64,000 nucleotides of DNA, taken from positions 124,001 through 188,000 of the forward strand of contig NC_012964.1 of assembly GCF_000027005.1 (NCBI RefSeq), read 5' to 3'. Shown piece by piece: positions 46,201-57,249 of the stretch. This stretch comes from Komagataella phaffii GS115. Lineage: Eukaryota; Ascomycota; Pichiomycetes; Pichiales; Pichiaceae. The translations under genes were made by a program, and so were the position numbers. The notes below the pieces were generated by a model. It did not search any database. It worked only from the letters and a program-made list of their open reading frames with translations, and had not been told where the DNA came from. Within the stretch, counting starts at the first letter, position 1. Each line of letters begins with the position of its first letter.

Positions 46201-46787
46201 ACATTATGCAGGGAAAATCCACTTTTTACGTTGAACTATCGGAAACAAAGAGAATCTTGCAGAATGCTACTCCACGTTCATTACTGGTGCTGGATGAACT
46301 TGGAAGGGGAGGCTCTTCTTCAGATGGATTTGCCATTGCTGAGGCATGTCTACATCATATTGCAACGCACATACAATCTATCGGTTTCTTTGCGACTCAT
46401 TACGGAACCCTGGGAGCTTCGTTTATCGGTCATCCTCAAGTCATGCCACTAAGGATGGCGATCTTGGTCGATGAGTCTAGCAAAACTATTACCTTCCTTT
46501 ACAAGCTAGAAAAAGGTGCCTCCAATGGATCATTTGGTATGCATGTTGCGACGATGTGTGGAATACCAAAAGAGATTGTTGATAACGTCGAGATTGCAGC
46601 CAAGAACCTCAAGCATAACTCCATGATAACACAGGTATCCAAGGCTGGCGTCTCACTAGGATTACAAAGTGATATTTCCTGGCTCACCGCAGGCAAGGAC
46701 ATTGGAGCTGGGATCACAAAATACGATGAAAAAATCAGGAAGAAGGGACTAGAGTATATCCTACAAATGATCGAAGGAATCAAATGA
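43266..46787 (+). CDS. MSH6: DNA mismatch-repair protein Msh6
   Basis: MutS homologue that pairs with Msh2 (MutS-alpha) to recognise base mismatches and small loops. It is 1173 residues from the ATG at 43266; the frame opens three codons earlier at a GTG. A PCNA-binding PIP box QPSVFSFF (12-19) opens a disordered, highly acidic N-terminal region (to about 210). The mismatch-binding domain holds FFKKGKFYELYENDADI, the Phe-x-Glu element that contacts the mispair. The connector and lever domains follow. The ATPase shows Walker A GANAAGKS (931-938), MARLGAxD-like TRLGANDNIMQGKSTFYVELSE and Walker B LLVLDELGRGGSSSDG. GCGCGT lies upstream at 43170-43175. Confidence 0.98.
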   Translation: MAKKKVVAPDNQPSVFSFFKKKPSVNSAEPKKEQKLPTPSSSPQKADLSSGTSDKENHPTTPTKNEHKTQLPSASSSVVRANKLEDDEEEGVVSGRKRRRVAIDSEDEEDAFDEEESVDNDDDEDYNEDDLHNISDEDFVISTQEMMQLEKELEGEEEPNNSEGEEEEEVHQVKPLKKSKQSTSQKLNQFGWTPSSSSQNDAKGKTANSQVKRSNLINPLKPKASKKLDEERYHWLEDVRDAEGRAQGDPEYDPRTLFIPSSAWSSFTPFEKQYWEIKSKMYDCVVFFKKGKFYELYENDADIAHNEFDLKLAGGGRANMRLAGVPEMSFDYWANAFINAGYKVAKVDQKESMLAKEIREKGKTITKEEKVIKRELQCVLTGGTLTDESMLTDEMATYCLSLKEVDNGLDGRTFGVCFVDTATGKMRLTEFEDSVECTRLETLLAQVRPKEVLVAKNQISPLTARILRFNSPSSCIWNKLKPDTEFLNHEVTFEELTRGKYFEASDLDDLSNYPPLLVEYHEKHHVAFSAFGALLWYLKSLKLDESIISMGNISPYDPYQHATSMTMDGVTLQNLEIFANTFDGSNKGTLFKVLNRATTPFGKRLFKDWVVHPLLLKKSIDERLDSVELLLNDGELKHIFINTLSRLPDLERLLSRIHSGSLKIQDFTKVIEGFERISKLVRTLRSSFGENFESIGGSLGKILSQLPQELEIQVSKWATSFDRVAATSQGLLIPEPGVEEEFDQSKLKIENLKDKLNQFLRQYRRELKCQEMEFRDSGKEIYLIEVPKKVISKVPKDWQQMGSTSKVTRYWSPEVKLVVRELMEATELHKILMDTLQLKVYRKFDENYSLWSETIRCIGSIDCLISLANASESLGSPSCRPEIVDKDEAFIDFEELRHPCFIPGGASGSRDFIPNDVKLGNGFANIALLTGANAAGKSTVLRMTCIATIMAQIGCFVPASKATLVPVDKIMTRLGANDNIMQGKSTFYVELSETKRILQNATPRSLLVLDELGRGGSSSDGFAIAEACLHHIATHIQSIGFFATHYGTLGASFIGHPQVMPLRMAILVDESSKTITFLYKLEKGASNGSFGMHVATMCGIPKEIVDNVEIAAKNLKHNSMITQVSKAGVSLGLQSDISWLTAGKDIGAGITKYDEKIRKKGLEYILQMIEGIK

Positions 46788-46843
46788 ATTTTTCTTACTT
46801 ATGATATGAGCATAGTGCATATGATAGTTCACTCGTATATATA

Positions 46844-48191
46844 TCAATGCTCTGCCTCCGTAACAAAATTATATAGGGGATAATCATCGTCTACGTAATC
46901 ATAAAAGTGTTCCTGCTTGTGGAAGAACTGCAAATCGCTTTCCAGAACAGCATCAGTCTGTTGAACAAGATTTGTGATCGTATTGGAAGAGTCTGTGGAG
47001 GCACATTGGGCCTGCAAATGTTGAGCACTTTGATATTCAGAAACTTTTGGAGTGATATCATTACTGGATTGACTATAATGTGGAAAATCAAGAAACGAAT
47101 CCAATTTCAACTCGTTTTCTATGAAGCTGACAGGAGTAATGGATTCCTCATTCTTTGGAGAGGCACCTAAAGGCGGCCCAAGAGCAAATTTTGAGGACGC
47201 CATTGACGAGACAATTCCATTACTAGTCATGGACGAGGAATCGTACACGTCGGAATGCGTTAGAGGATGGGATCTTTCGCTGTCAAAGAAAAGGTTATCG
47301 TCTGATTGGAAATATGGTGATTCTATCTGAGCGTCATTACCTGTGATAGAGATGCTATGCTGGTGTCTTTTTCTATTGAACTTGAGGGGAGAGTTGTACT
47401 TGATCTTACTCGATAATGACAGCGAGGAACAAGATCTGTGATGTCGATTTCTGGGATTTAAAACGGGAGATGCTGATGAAGGCGGTATATCCTCCACAGA
47501 GGCCAAGGGATACACCAAACTGTGGCTGGAAATAGTTGAATTCGATCTGATTGGAGTCTTAGATCTTTTCGCCTTATTTTCCAGCGGTCGTGAAAAGTAG
47601 TCTTCCGAGGCTGAAGGAGGTCCCGCGCTCACTGAAGTGACACCTGGTGTAATTGCAGGAGACGAAGGTTCTGTCGCAGCAAGGATAGCCCGTCCCGATT
47701 TGTCCACTCTCATACAGAGTGGAGCGAGGTCGTTGGCCATAATCTCCTGTAGAAAAGGGTCTTTCACTGGAGAGGTGGAAGATGACACGGAATTTTCCGA
47801 AAGAGATTCATCCTTCTTTTTGTATTTAAACAAACGACTCATTCTAGTGGCTCTCTTTGGAGTATTGGAAGATGAAGATGCTGATTGACCAGAAAGTTTT
47901 TGAGGGGAAGTTTCTACGAACAGAAACTCTGTCGACCGCCCAGTTTTCGGCTTGGGTCTTCTGGGAGCTTTAGTCTCAGTAGATTGGGCCATTGACTGGA
48001 TCATATTGGACTGCTCTTCACTGTCGTCATTTCTATACTTCTTGATTCTCCAACTCCTCTTCGAGTAGGAAACCAAGCCTGTAGAAGTGGACGAGTCAGT
48101 ACTGTCTGGTAGAGTAGGTCTAAGAGGTTAGTTCTTGCTGTTTGAGCCTGACTATTCAAGTTTGCATGCAGGGCACTTACCTAGCCTTCAT
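46844..48191 (-). CDS. Unrecognised Ser-rich protein, spliced with micro-exon
   Basis: I do not recognise this protein. Exon 1 is only 11 bases (48191-48181, ATGAAGGCTAG), the intron is 48180-48120 and exon 2 is 48119-46844; the joined product has 428 residues. Splicing gives MKARPTLPDSTDSSTSTG running in frame into the long exon. Without splicing the frame has no ATG until residue 25 of the open part. It is basic at the N-terminus (SKRSWRIKKYR), Ser/Pro-rich throughout and acidic at the end (YDYVDDDYPLYNF). The most ordered-looking block is DPFLQEIMANDLAPLCMRVDKSGRAILA. There is no membrane segment. S. cerevisiae AFR1 and its paralogue YER158C lie near RLI1 and near CHD1-PAB1, so a counterpart of these is possible by position only; I see no sequence proof. 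Confidence 0.75.
48120..48180 (-). other. Intron of the Ser-rich gene
   Basis: 61 bases on the minus strand: donor GTAAGT, branch point AACTAAC (48133-48127), acceptor CTCTTAG with G at 48120. Branch A to acceptor is only about 8 bases. The join AG+A gives Arg4 in frame. A later acceptor (CTACAG, further downstream) would shift the frame. Confidence 0.75.
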
Positions 48192-49187
48192 TCTGGCCAA
48201 TATTGTGTCCTGTAAGTACACTTTAGTTAAGCAAATATGCTTAAGAAATGTTGTTGTAGTACAAAGTACCAGGGAGCCAACCTAAAATATTCAGCAGATT
48301 GATCGGATCTTTGAAATTCTCGATTCGAAAGAGATAGGGCTCCGTTCAAAGGTCCGCAGATGGGGGGTGGAAGGAGTGATAAATGGTGAGCGCACGATCG
48401 TTTTACTACATTGAGAGGGGATAGTGGTTAACACCTAGGAAACCATAAGGGACATGCCAATAAGGTTGGCAAAGTAAGGGGACCACGGAGCAAACAACGA
48501 TGAAATTGATGTCGTCGTTTGAAGAACGATTGGCAAAGTTTTGTTTCGAGAGCCTTCTAACAGACCACAAAAACTTTAGGGCAACCTCGGTCCGAGCTAT
48601 TTCAGTCCGTTTCATGGAGTCACAATACCCCATCTGAAACGATTTGTCCCTTCTACATCTAAACAGTTACCATGGCTGGCATTACAAAAGCTAGAGAAAA
48701 TCCGGTAGGCATACGACTCAATTAAAATTAGTGGCGGATTACGTCAATTTAATTCCGCGGTCCGCTGAGGCTGTCCTTTCCAGCTAATCTAATCGGCCGA
48801 TTCACTAGTTAAACTAATTACGCCCGAGCTCCATCCTCTTCATGCATGTGGTTGTGGTGGAGTGCCGTCAATTTAGATGGTGTCAAGATCCTGCCCTCAT
48901 CACGGAATGTCCTGATTTAAAAGGATCCCAAGAGTGGCCGTAGACTGTAGGCTGTGGATGTGGAGACTGCTTAAAGTGGTGGTGATTTTTCAATTCTAGA
49001 TCTAATTTTTTTCATCCCGCTCACTTTAGTAATAGCACGCGCATGAATCCCCCGTGCTACATGCAGCTCCATCAATAGCCTTACCGACTGCCAAAAAAGA
49101 AATCGTCTATCCGGGATCAATTAATAGCATCATCCACTTACCATACGTACAGAATTAGGGATGGAGATTAATACTTTCTTCAATTAC
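48192..49187. promoter_or_regulatory. Region between CHD1 and the Ser-rich gene
   Basis: 996 bases without a convincing gene. It holds a cluster of palindromic elements: a CRE-like TTACGTCA (48739-48746), CCGCGG (48755-48760), GCGGTCCGC (48757-48765) and the perfect 12-base palindrome AATCGGCCGATT (48791-48802). CGG/CCG inverted triplets are typical of Zn2Cys6 regulators. A 17-codon ATG frame at 48672 with a good start context goes nowhere. Confidence 0.45.
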
Positions 49188-52100
49188 TTATGTGCTGCTC
49201 CCCTTCAATTTTGTGTACATATTCCTGATTTTCTTGCTGGGGACCTTGGCGGGCCAATATTGCGTAGCATACACCCACAGATGCTTGAGCTTTATTGAGT
49301 TCCCTTGAGCTTCTTTGTCAATCTCATCTCCGATAGTGATGAGTTTTTTCTTCAGCAGGGCAGCCCACTCTTTACGTGGTAAGCCATTCTCTCCCTGCTT
49401 AAGTCGTGATAACGATGATTGGACTTTGGACAATTGGCTTCTGCAGATGGATTCTTCATGCGGCGGAAGGTGGTCGTCATCCGAACTAGTCTTGTCGGCA
49501 TGAGACCTTTCTTTTACATTCTCCTTCTTAACCTCCTTCTTTACCTCCTTCTTAATCTCCTTCTTGATCTCCTTCTTCATCTCCTTCTTGATTTCCTTTT
49601 TACTGTCCTTCTTGCCATCTTTGTTTTCCTTCTTGCTGTCCTTCTTGATCTCCTTTTTGGACTCCTTCTTCAAGACCCTACGTGGCTCTTTTTTCTTCTT
49701 GATTTCGAGAGATTTGGACTTCGGCCTTGATTCGGGGGTGGAGGATTTGGAAACTCTTTTGGTGTGCTTTTTCTCTTCTTTAGATTCTTCGCCTTCTTCT
49801 TTTAAGAATCCCAGAAGGTAATCCACCCTTCTCGTCAAATGCACAGCTCCTGGTGTTCTTTTATTGAACTTTTCCTTCTCCTCCTTGGAAAGAGTCGAAG
49901 GTGCAGTCTCCAGGAAAATTTTGCTCTGCAATCCCAGCAAAGGGTCGTCTCGTATCTGAATCCAAGAGCCATAGCCAAACTTGAATATTCCTACCAATAG
50001 CATAGCGTCATCACGCTCAGTCCATTCACAACTCCAACCGTTGATCACTTTGGGAGGTCTCTGAAATTTGAATTGAAGTGGGTCACTTGGCATCTTTAAA
50101 GACAAAAGTTTCAGATCTCCAGGCCTGGAAACTACCATCTCCGCGTTGACATTCTTGACTCCATGGTACTCAAAAAGAACGGCCTTTCTTTCCTTCTTTC
50201 TAGGACCATCGTTGTTTGCCGAATCTGGCACCGAGTTTTCTTTAGATCGACGGTCGTCTTCAGCCTTCAGTAAATCTTGGGCCTGATGTACCAAGCCATT
50301 ATACACATCTTGCATTAGCTCAACCTTCTTGTTGGGAAGAATACCTTCCCCAATCAGTTCAGTCCATCGATCATTCAGATCTCCATACCTCAATAATGCT
50401 CGATAAATGGTCCTGTAATCCTTCTCTATCAGTCCTTGAGTCTCAGTGGCACGTCGCCTACGGCTTCCACCGTCGGTACTTTCAACGTCTGTCCCCTCAG
50501 CGCTGTTCTCCATTGCTTTCAAAGCGGCCTTTCGTTTGGAGAACATTTCGATCTGTTCCTTTAGGTACTCTTCATCCTGACGTTTCTTTTCCTCTTCCTT
50601 TAATTTCTTTAGTTCATCTTCAGGAATGATATCATCCCAATCGACATCTGCTTTATAATCAGTAACTTCAAACTGTTTAAGAAACTCTTCGCCTCCCAAA
50701 TTACTCTCTCCAAGGTCCGGTGTAGTGACGTGGTCTTCAGCATGATTCAATACGTCATCTAGATTTAAATCTTCTAGCTTTTTTTGGTTATCCGAGGCTT
50801 TGAACATATTTCCTGCACCAAACTTGAGGATCTCGGATAACTCACCACTGGAAGGCTCATTGGATTTCTTCTTGGTTTGACCAGGGTCACTTATACCAAG
50901 AGAAATGATTGCATATTCTAAAATCATCTTCTTACGGGCTCTTTCTAAGACCTCTTCTTCCACGGTATCTTTGCTGACAAAACGATACACCATGACATGA
51001 TTCTTTTGACCTATACGGTGAGCTCTTGCCATCGCTTGCAAATCTGCCTGTGGGTTCCAATCTGAGTCGAATATGATAACTGTATCCGCAGTCATTAAAT
51101 TAATTCCAAGACCACCTGCTCTTGTCGATAACAGAAAAACAAAATCTTGCGATCCATCTGCGTTGAAATGATCAATGGCGACCCTTCTGCGGGCAGATGG
51201 AACAGTACCATCAAGCCTTTGGAAACTATATCCTTTGAATGTCAAGTAATCACCCAATATATCCAGCATTCGAACCATTTGAGAAAATATAAGGACCCTA
51301 TGTCCGTCTTTCTTTAATCTAGTCAGTAGTTTATCCAAAAGAACCATCTTACCAGACGACATGATTAAACCTCTAAATATGTTTTCTCTTGAAGATGATC
51401 CTAAGTTTGCGAGCACTTGCTCCTCTGCTCCGTCAAACAAGTAGGGATGGTTTGAAGTTTTTTTCAATTCAGCCATAACATTTAACAATGAAATCTGGGC
51501 TTCTTTAGGCCCCGCATTTAGTGCAGCATAATTCTTGGTCAAGATATTCTTGTAGTAATGTGTTTGCAAGTCAGATAATTCTACACGTAAAATTCTTTCT
51601 GTTTTGGAATGCAGTGACTTTTCCACATCCTTTTTCAGTCGCCGAAGAATAAAAGGATGAATCTTGCTTTGTAAGTCTTTGATATACGTCTCTTGTTCCT
51701 CACTAGCTGTTTCAAAATCGATTTCCTGTTCTATCGTAAACTTTCCAGGCATCAAAAAGTTGACGAGTGCTGCTAACTCCTTTATGTTATTCTGAAGAGG
51801 AGTTCCTGTGATAAGAAGCCTATTGGCAATTTTAAAATCAAACAAAGATTCGTATAATGAACTTTCAGCGTTTTTCAGTCTATGGGCTTCGTCGACTGCC
51901 AAAAATTGCCATTTGAATTGTCCTAATTCAGCTCTATCTTTGAGAATATACTCGTAGGTAGTAAGCAGAACATTGAACTTGGGCTTCTTGCTCTTACCTG
52001 GAAGAAAGAATTCGTAGTCTCGTATCATCTTACGGGAATTGGTATTTCCCATGTAATATATGGTGTTTACAGAGGGAGCCCATTTCTCAAAGGTCTCCTG

Positions 52101-53351
52101 CCAAGCCGGAACTGTTGATAACGGAACAACTACCAAGTGAGGACCGTATTGTCTTCTAGCAAATATCAACCAACTTAAGAAAGAAACCGTTTGAACAGTT
52201 TTACCAAGACCCATCTCATCAGCTAGAATACCGTTCTCGTTTCTAGACCATAAAAAGGCCATCCAGTTTAAACCAGTAAGCTGAAAATCTCTCAGTTCTC
52301 CGTTCTTAATATAAACCGGTTGAACCTCAAGTTTTTCAAATTTGGGACGGTTATTGCCGTAAGAAGCAGAAAGACTGGGTAGAGTCTTGGAGTTAGCTCG
52401 CTGTTGAAAATGTGTGACTTTATCGGGACTCAATTTGACAATGGTGTTGGCATCCTCCCAGGTGCATTCGTCATAATTGAGACGCTTCCATTTACACAAA
52501 TACTGCAATTTAGAGTCACCATCCTCAATTATTCTGTCACTGTCAACGATTCTCTCCACATGTGTGTACTCGGCAAGCTCCTCTCTTCTTCTCTCGCGGT
52601 CAAGATCCAAGGCTTCAATATCTTCTCTGGTAGTAAACGTGTCGTTTCTGACTTCTTGATCGTAAATGATAAACTGTTTGATATAGTTATCAACTTTTTT
52701 AATTCCTTTGAATCCATTAAGGTCAGAATAAGACTCCCAGGTGTTGTGTAGATGTGATATTCCAGTCCATTTGATCTTGAACTCAAAATCTACATAAGGA
52801 TCTCCTGAACTATTCAGCCTGGCCCTCTCCTCTTTTTCAGTCTCCAGTTTTACAGCTTGTTCATCTGCGTCAGAAGTGAGTTCATCCAAACCTTTGAGCC
52901 TGTGATCTAAAACCTGATCTATACTCGCTGTGTTATTCTCCTCAACTTCTTGGTCGTAGTAACCATCATACGCGTAGGAGTCCTCATCTTGGCCATTATC
53001 TGACTCCAAAAACTCATCCTCGTCATCTTCTAAAGCATAATTCACTGTTTTGTTGTTTCTTGTGCTGAATCTGACCTCAGCGGCTTCCACAAGATTTCCA
53101 TTCGTCTTTGCAGATCTCTTCTCCTTTGAAACCGCCTTCGGAGTAACTTTTCTCTTTTTGGCAACTCCAAACTCTATGTCACTTTCTTCACTAGCCGATT
53201 CGTCAAATGATTCGTCAAACTCTAGCTTATCATTAGATTGATCATCATCCTCGCCAGAAGTAGTTATGGGTGCTGTATGAGGCCTTCGACTGCGGCGAAG
53301 TCCGTAAAGCTCAGGATTTTCAAAAACCTCGTCCGGTAAATCTCTTGACAT
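49188..53351 (-). CDS. CHD1: Chromatin remodeller Chd1
   Basis: Nucleosome-spacing ATPase of 1387 residues (S. cerevisiae 1468). The order is an acidic N-terminus and double chromodomain at about 170-340 ([37 protein letters not shown]). The SNF2 ATPase follows, with [18 protein letters not shown] near 375, [10 protein letters not shown] and motif [13 protein letters not shown]. The SANT-SLIDE DNA-binding region lies at about 1000-1180 ([28 protein letters not shown]). A Lys/Glu repeat runs at about 1228-1277. A C-terminal CHCT-type helical domain comes last ([33 protein letters not shown]). It associates with transcription elongation complexes in other yeasts. CHD1 and PAB1 are neighbours in S. 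cerevisiae; here RLI1 lies between them. Confidence 0.97.
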   Translation of the reverse strand: MSRDLPDEVFENPELYGLRRSRRPHTAPITTSGEDDDQSNDKLEFDESFDESASEESDIEFGVAKKRKVTPKAVSKEKRSAKTNGNLVEAAEVRFSTRNNKTVNYALEDDEDEFLESDNGQDEDSYAYDGYYDQEVEENNTASIDQVLDHRLKGLDELTSDADEQAVKLETEKEERARLNSSGDPYVDFEFKIKWTGISHLHNTWESYSDLNGFKGIKKVDNYIKQFIIYDQEVRNDTFTTREDIEALDLDRERRREELAEYTHVERIVDSDRIIEDGDSKLQYLCKWKRLNYDECTWEDANTIVKLSPDKVTHFQQRANSKTLPSLSASYGNNRPKFEKLEVQPVYIKNGELRDFQLTGLNWMAFLWSRNENGILADEMGLGKTVQTVSFLSWLIFARRQYGPHLVVVPLSTVPAWQETFEKWAPSVNTIYYMGNTNSRKMIRDYEFFLPGKSKKPKFNVLLTTYEYILKDRAELGQFKWQFLAVDEAHRLKNAESSLYESLFDFKIANRLLITGTPLQNNIKELAALVNFLMPGKFTIEQEIDFETASEEQETYIKDLQSKIHPFILRRLKKDVEKSLHSKTERILRVELSDLQTHYYKNILTKNYAALNAGPKEAQISLLNVMAELKKTSNHPYLFDGAEEQVLANLGSSSRENIFRGLIMSSGKMVLLDKLLTRLKKDGHRVLIFSQMVRMLDILGDYLTFKGYSFQRLDGTVPSARRRVAIDHFNADGSQDFVFLLSTRAGGLGINLMTADTVIIFDSDWNPQADLQAMARAHRIGQKNHVMVYRFVSKDTVEEEVLERARKKMILEYAIISLGISDPGQTKKKSNEPSSGELSEILKFGAGNMFKASDNQKKLEDLNLDDVLNHAEDHVTTPDLGESNLGGEEFLKQFEVTDYKADVDWDDIIPEDELKKLKEEEKKRQDEEYLKEQIEMFSKRKAALKAMENSAEGTDVESTDGGSRRRRATETQGLIEKDYRTIYRALLRYGDLNDRWTELIGEGILPNKKVELMQDVYNGLVHQAQDLLKAEDDRRSKENSVPDSANNDGPRKKERKAVLFEYHGVKNVNAEMVVSRPGDLKLLSLKMPSDPLQFKFQRPPKVINGWSCEWTERDDAMLLVGIFKFGYGSWIQIRDDPLLGLQSKIFLETAPSTLSKEEKEKFNKRTPGAVHLTRRVDYLLGFLKEEGEESKEEKKHTKRVSKSSTPESRPKSKSLEIKKKKEPRRVLKKESKKEIKKDSKKENKDGKKDSKKEIKKEMKKEIKKEIKKEVKKEVKKENVKERSHADKTSSDDDHLPPHEESICRSQLSKVQSSLSRLKQGENGLPRKEWAALLKKKLITIGDEIDKEAQGNSIKLKHLWVYATQYWPAKVPSKKIRNMYTKLKGSST
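49521..49670. repeat. 12-bp-unit repeat coding KKE(I/V/M)/KKxS tract in CHD1
   Basis: Imperfect tandem units of 12 bases (CTCCTTCTT plus three variable bases on the plus strand) encode successive [16 protein letters not shown] and KKEN tetrads on the minus strand. This gives a long charged, probably helical or disordered segment just before the C-terminal domain. Confidence 0.85.
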
Positions 53352-54704
53352 GGTGATGGAATGATTTCCGGTGGTGTTAACCCTTGTAGTCCTGTTGAAT
53401 GAGTGTTTACCGACAAAAGAGGTGAAAAAAAAGAGAGGAAAGAATCTGGTTGGAAGGGGCGAACTAAATCGAGAGGAGGCTCATAAATTATAAAGGTTGA
53501 GAAGGGACCACCTAATGATGGGACGCCTGAACCTTGCTTTCTACACATAAAGTATTCAATAACTAAGTTAACTGGCTGTGGTGATTCAAAGACCTGAAAC
53601 AACTACTGTTCTTTAAGGTCGTTAAATTCAGCCAATAGGAAACGATTCAATGAAGCGTTTAAGTAATAAACAGTAGCTGCAACGATATTCAACTCACTAC
53701 CCTCAAGATATCACAGAAAACCCATTAGAGTCAAACCAGCATACAACCAAGTACTGTTTTCCACATTCCGTAGTCAATAGTAACATGGACCGTAGCCTGG
53801 TTGAAGTCATTCTATTAAGATCAACCTGTAGCAGTAAATAACATTTAATGCAAGAAGAACAGGGGTTCTGCCGGTGTAGATTGCAACAATCAAAAGCACT
53901 CACATGTGGATTGTGTAATTGAAGGATATGTTCAAGCCATCGATAGGCATATCTAGAGAAGGACAAATGTGCAAATGTACTACATCGCCTCATATGAAAT
54001 CAACTATCGACTGTTAAGCCAGCCTCGATCTGGAGTGGAAATTACATGTGAAATCAACAAAGGAAACATGCAAGATGTAGATCACCAACTCAAAAGTGAA
54101 CAACTAGCAACAGAATTGACGTCGACCGATATCATAGAAAGCGTATTAAGAGAATCAGATCCAAATTATTGTTTCCAAACCACTCGTGAAAATGACATAC
54201 CTAAAATGTAAACAAATGCAAGAAAAAATGTCAACCCTTACACCTTCTCAACCCTAGAAACCTATGCATAGAGGGAAAAAAATGTTCGTAACAGAAGAAC
54301 TTTCAAAACAGCAGCTCCCTTCAATTTATACCAAAAGAAGTCGTGCACCACAACGAAACGCTGACATTAACACCCATCTGCGCATTTTTGACACCAAAAC
54401 CAAAATTAAGCAGCTCACGGTCAATGCCAAAATTACCAGTGGTTTTCGGAAACAAAGGATAACTTCACTTTAGGCAAGAAATATCAGCAACGTCGTGGCG
54501 TTCAACCAATTACAATTTTTGCTGCTTGATCGACCAATTCAACCAATCATTCTTGACTTGTTTGTCACCATCGCGTATTATTGCAATCCGATTTGATTAC
54601 ATAAGCCGATGGTTTTCTCAGATTTTTTGAAAAATCCAAAAAAATTTTCGTAGCTAACTTCCAACCTTACAAGCAATACAAACGACACAAAGGCGTCACA
54701 AACC
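53352..54704. promoter_or_regulatory. CHD1/RLI1 divergent intergenic region
   Basis: 1353 bases, the longest gene-free stretch here. Two ATG frames on the plus strand have no recognisable similarity: 53975-54211 (78 residues, acidic) and 54264-54473 (69 residues, basic). An RRPE-like AAAAATTTT lies at 54640-54648, 57 bases before RLI1, as often seen at ribosome-biogenesis genes. No tRNA, LTR or repeat is recognised. Confidence 0.45.
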
Positions 54705-56525
54705 ATGAGTGAGAAAAACACACGTATTGCCATTGTTTCAGACGATAGATGCAAACCTAAGAAATGTCGTCAGGAATGCAGAAAATCCTGTCCTGTTGTT
54801 AAGACAGGAAAGCTTTGTATTGAAGTTGAAGCATACTCCAAAATTGCCTTCATCAGTGAGACTCTGTGTATAGGTTGTGGTATTTGTGTGAAAAAGTGTC
54901 CATTTGGAGCAATTAACATTATCAATCTGCCCACTAACTTGGAGAAGGAGGTCACCCACAGATACAGTGCCAACTCATTCAAATTGCACAGATTGCCAAC
55001 ACCTAGGCCAGGTCAAGTCCTAGGTCTTGTTGGAACCAATGGTATTGGGAAATCCACCGCATTGAAAATTCTTGCAGGTAAGCAGAAACCAAATTTAGGT
55101 AGATACGACGCGCCACCTGACTGGGAAGAAATTTTGAAATACTTCAGAGGAAGTGAATTGCAAAATTATTTTACCAAAGTTTTGGAGGACAATATTAAAG
55201 CAATTATTAAGCCTCAATATGTTGACAACCTTCCAAGGGCAATCAAAGGTCCTGTTAATAAGGTTGGTGAGCTTTTGAAAGCCAAACTGGAAAGAAAGGA
55301 AGAGGGAAAGCATATCATCCAAGTTTTGGAATTGAAACACGTATTGAACAGAGAAGTCGCTAAGCTTTCTGGTGGTGAGCTTCAAAGATTTGCAATTGGT
55401 ATGACTTGTGTCCAAGATGCTAATGTGTACATGTTTGATGAACCTTCATCCTATTTGGATGTTAAGCAACGTTTGAATGCTGCTCAGATTATTAGATCTT
55501 TGTTGCATGCCACCTGTTATGTTATTGTTGTTGAGCACGATCTGTCTGTTTTGGATTATCTTTCTGATTTTGTTTGTATTTTGTATGGTGTACCATCGGT
55601 TTACGGTGTTGTCACTTTGCCAGCCTCTGTCAGAGAAGGTATCAATATTTTCCTTGATGGTCATATCCCTACCGAGAATTTGAGGTTCAGAACTGAGTCT
55701 TTAAAATTCAAACTTACAGATGCTTCGGACTCTGTATTAATTGAACAAAGTAGAGCTTTTGAATACCCCAAAATGGTTAAGACTCAAGGTGATTTCAAGT
55801 TAACCGTCAACGCTGGTGACTTCTCAGACTCGGAAATTATTGTGATGATGGGTGAAAATGGTACCGGTAAGACCACTTTATGTAAGCTGTTAGCTGGTGC
55901 CATTGAAGGTGATGAAGGCACCAAGGTACCCAAATTGAATGTTTCTATGAAGCCCCAAAAGATTGCTCCAAAATTCACAGGAACAGTTAGACAACTGTTC
56001 TTGAAAAAGATTAGATCATCTTTCTTACATCCACAATTCAACACCGATGTGATGAAACCTTTAAAAGTTGACGATGTCATTGATCAAGAAGTCCAGCATT
56101 TGTCTGGTGGTGAATTGCAAAGAGTTGCCATCGTCTTAGCTTTAGGAAAAGAGGCAGACATCTACTTGATTGACGAGCCATCTGCTTACTTGGACTCTGA
56201 ACAGCGTATTATCTGTTCGAAGGTTATTAGAAGATTCATCCTGCATTCCAAGAAAACTGCTTTCATTGTGGAACACGATTTCATCATGGCCACATACTTA
56301 GCCGATAAAGTGATGGTATTTGAAGGTCAGCCTTCCAAGAATGCTGTTGCTAACCGCCCAGAAACCCTTTTGACTGGTTGTAACAGGTTCTTGAAAAACC
56401 TGAACGTCACTTTCAGAAGAGATCCAAACTCTTTTAGACCCAGAATCAACAAACTGGACTCCCAGATGGATAGAGAGCAAAAACTGAGTGGTAATTACTT
56501 CTTCCTTGAGAACACTGAGTTATAA
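54705..56525 (+). CDS. RLI1: ABCE-type ribosome recycling ATPase Rli1
   Basis: Iron-sulfur ABC protein (ABCE1) that splits ribosomes after termination and acts in ribosome export and initiation. It is 606 residues (S. cerevisiae 608). Two 4Fe-4S motifs lie in the first 80 residues ([16 protein letters not shown] and [16 protein letters not shown]). The first nucleotide-binding domain has [21 protein letters not shown] and [11 protein letters not shown]. The second has [21 protein letters not shown] and [11 protein letters not shown]. The C-terminal hinge contains [13 protein letters not shown], and the protein ends after a short tail. There is no intron. It lies between CHD1 and PAB1. Confidence 0.98.
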   Translation: MSEKNTRIAIVSDDRCKPKKCRQECRKSCPVVKTGKLCIEVEAYSKIAFISETLCIGCGICVKKCPFGAINIINLPTNLEKEVTHRYSANSFKLHRLPTPRPGQVLGLVGTNGIGKSTALKILAGKQKPNLGRYDAPPDWEEILKYFRGSELQNYFTKVLEDNIKAIIKPQYVDNLPRAIKGPVNKVGELLKAKLERKEEGKHIIQVLELKHVLNREVAKLSGGELQRFAIGMTCVQDANVYMFDEPSSYLDVKQRLNAAQIIRSLLHATCYVIVVEHDLSVLDYLSDFVCILYGVPSVYGVVTLPASVREGINIFLDGHIPTENLRFRTESLKFKLTDASDSVLIEQSRAFEYPKMVKTQGDFKLTVNAGDFSDSEIIVMMGENGTGKTTLCKLLAGAIEGDEGTKVPKLNVSMKPQKIAPKFTGTVRQLFLKKIRSSFLHPQFNTDVMKPLKVDDVIDQEVQHLSGGELQRVAIVLALGKEADIYLIDEPSAYLDSEQRIICSKVIRRFILHSKKTAFIVEHDFIMATYLADKVMVFEGQPSKNAVANRPETLLTGCNRFLKNLNVTFRRDPNSFRPRINKLDSQMDREQKLSGNYFFLENTEL

Positions 56526-57249
56526 AGGTTGCATTCACTGTTTTAGCATACTTATTTATTATAGATGGGTGCACCAGTGCATCATATCTCCCATCACAGG
56601 TGAAGTGATACATTTGTACAATAGGCCAGGCAAGGTCCATACTTAGGGTCTTAGCCTGAGATGGTGTTTCAAAGGTCAGAATGAGAGTTAGGATTGGTTT
56701 GGTTTTGAGTTGAAAACAGTTTTGTTTGTTTAGTCTTTGCAAAATTCCTGACTCTTCTTGCTGATTGCCGCACTTTATATATCTACTACTGCAATCTAAT
56801 ACATAATTGCATGATTCTTCAATCTACCCTTTCATCTTCTGCCTCACTGAAGGATAATGAAACCCGTACTTTTATCACAGTATGGCGCTATAAAATGTGA
56901 CTTAAATCACGAACTGTCAGTATCTCTGATTCTCCACAATTTCAGTAATCAGTAAGTGGAAGCTAGAGACATCGTCATCGAGCAGATCTTCCCGTTACTT
57001 CCACCGTACAGTGCTTATATAATCAGTACAATTTATTTCCACTCCGGGTAACAACTATTTTCCTGTTTGTGTAAAAAAAAAAAATTTTCAGCGAACACTA
57101 CTAAGTCGTCTACTACAACTACTTGTTCCCTCTTCCAAGGTTATACCAATAATTAATCGTTTAGTGTCTATTTGTTCATAGAAACAACTCGGTTATACCC
57201 TTCCACGTTAAAACCCTAAAAAAAAACTATAAAAACCAAACAAAAAAAA
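56526..57249. promoter_or_regulatory. RLI1 3' region and PAB1 promoter/leader
   Basis: 724 bases without a convincing gene. Before PAB1 there are A runs: 12 A at 57073-57084 (continuing into TTTT, an RRPE-like AAAAATTTT), 9 A at 57218-57226, 5 A at 57231-57235 and 9 A at 57242-57250 ending in the start codon. A Tbf1-like AACCCTAA lies at 57212-57219. The A-rich leader probably binds Pab1 itself. Confidence 0.55.

Noticed and set aside
48061..48119. Alternative acceptor CTACAG for the Ser-rich gene intron
   Set aside because: Joining ATGAAGGCTAG to it puts the long exon out of frame; the TTAG acceptor keeps the frame and adds plausible coding sequence.
48672..48725. 17-codon ATG frame with a good start context (MAGITKAREN...)
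   Set aside because: It ends quickly, and the following GTAGGC is not a good donor; I could not find a second exon on the plus strand.
56446..56742. 98-codon minus-strand frame overlapping the RLI1 3' end
   Set aside because: Partly a shadow of RLI1, with no recognisable protein features.
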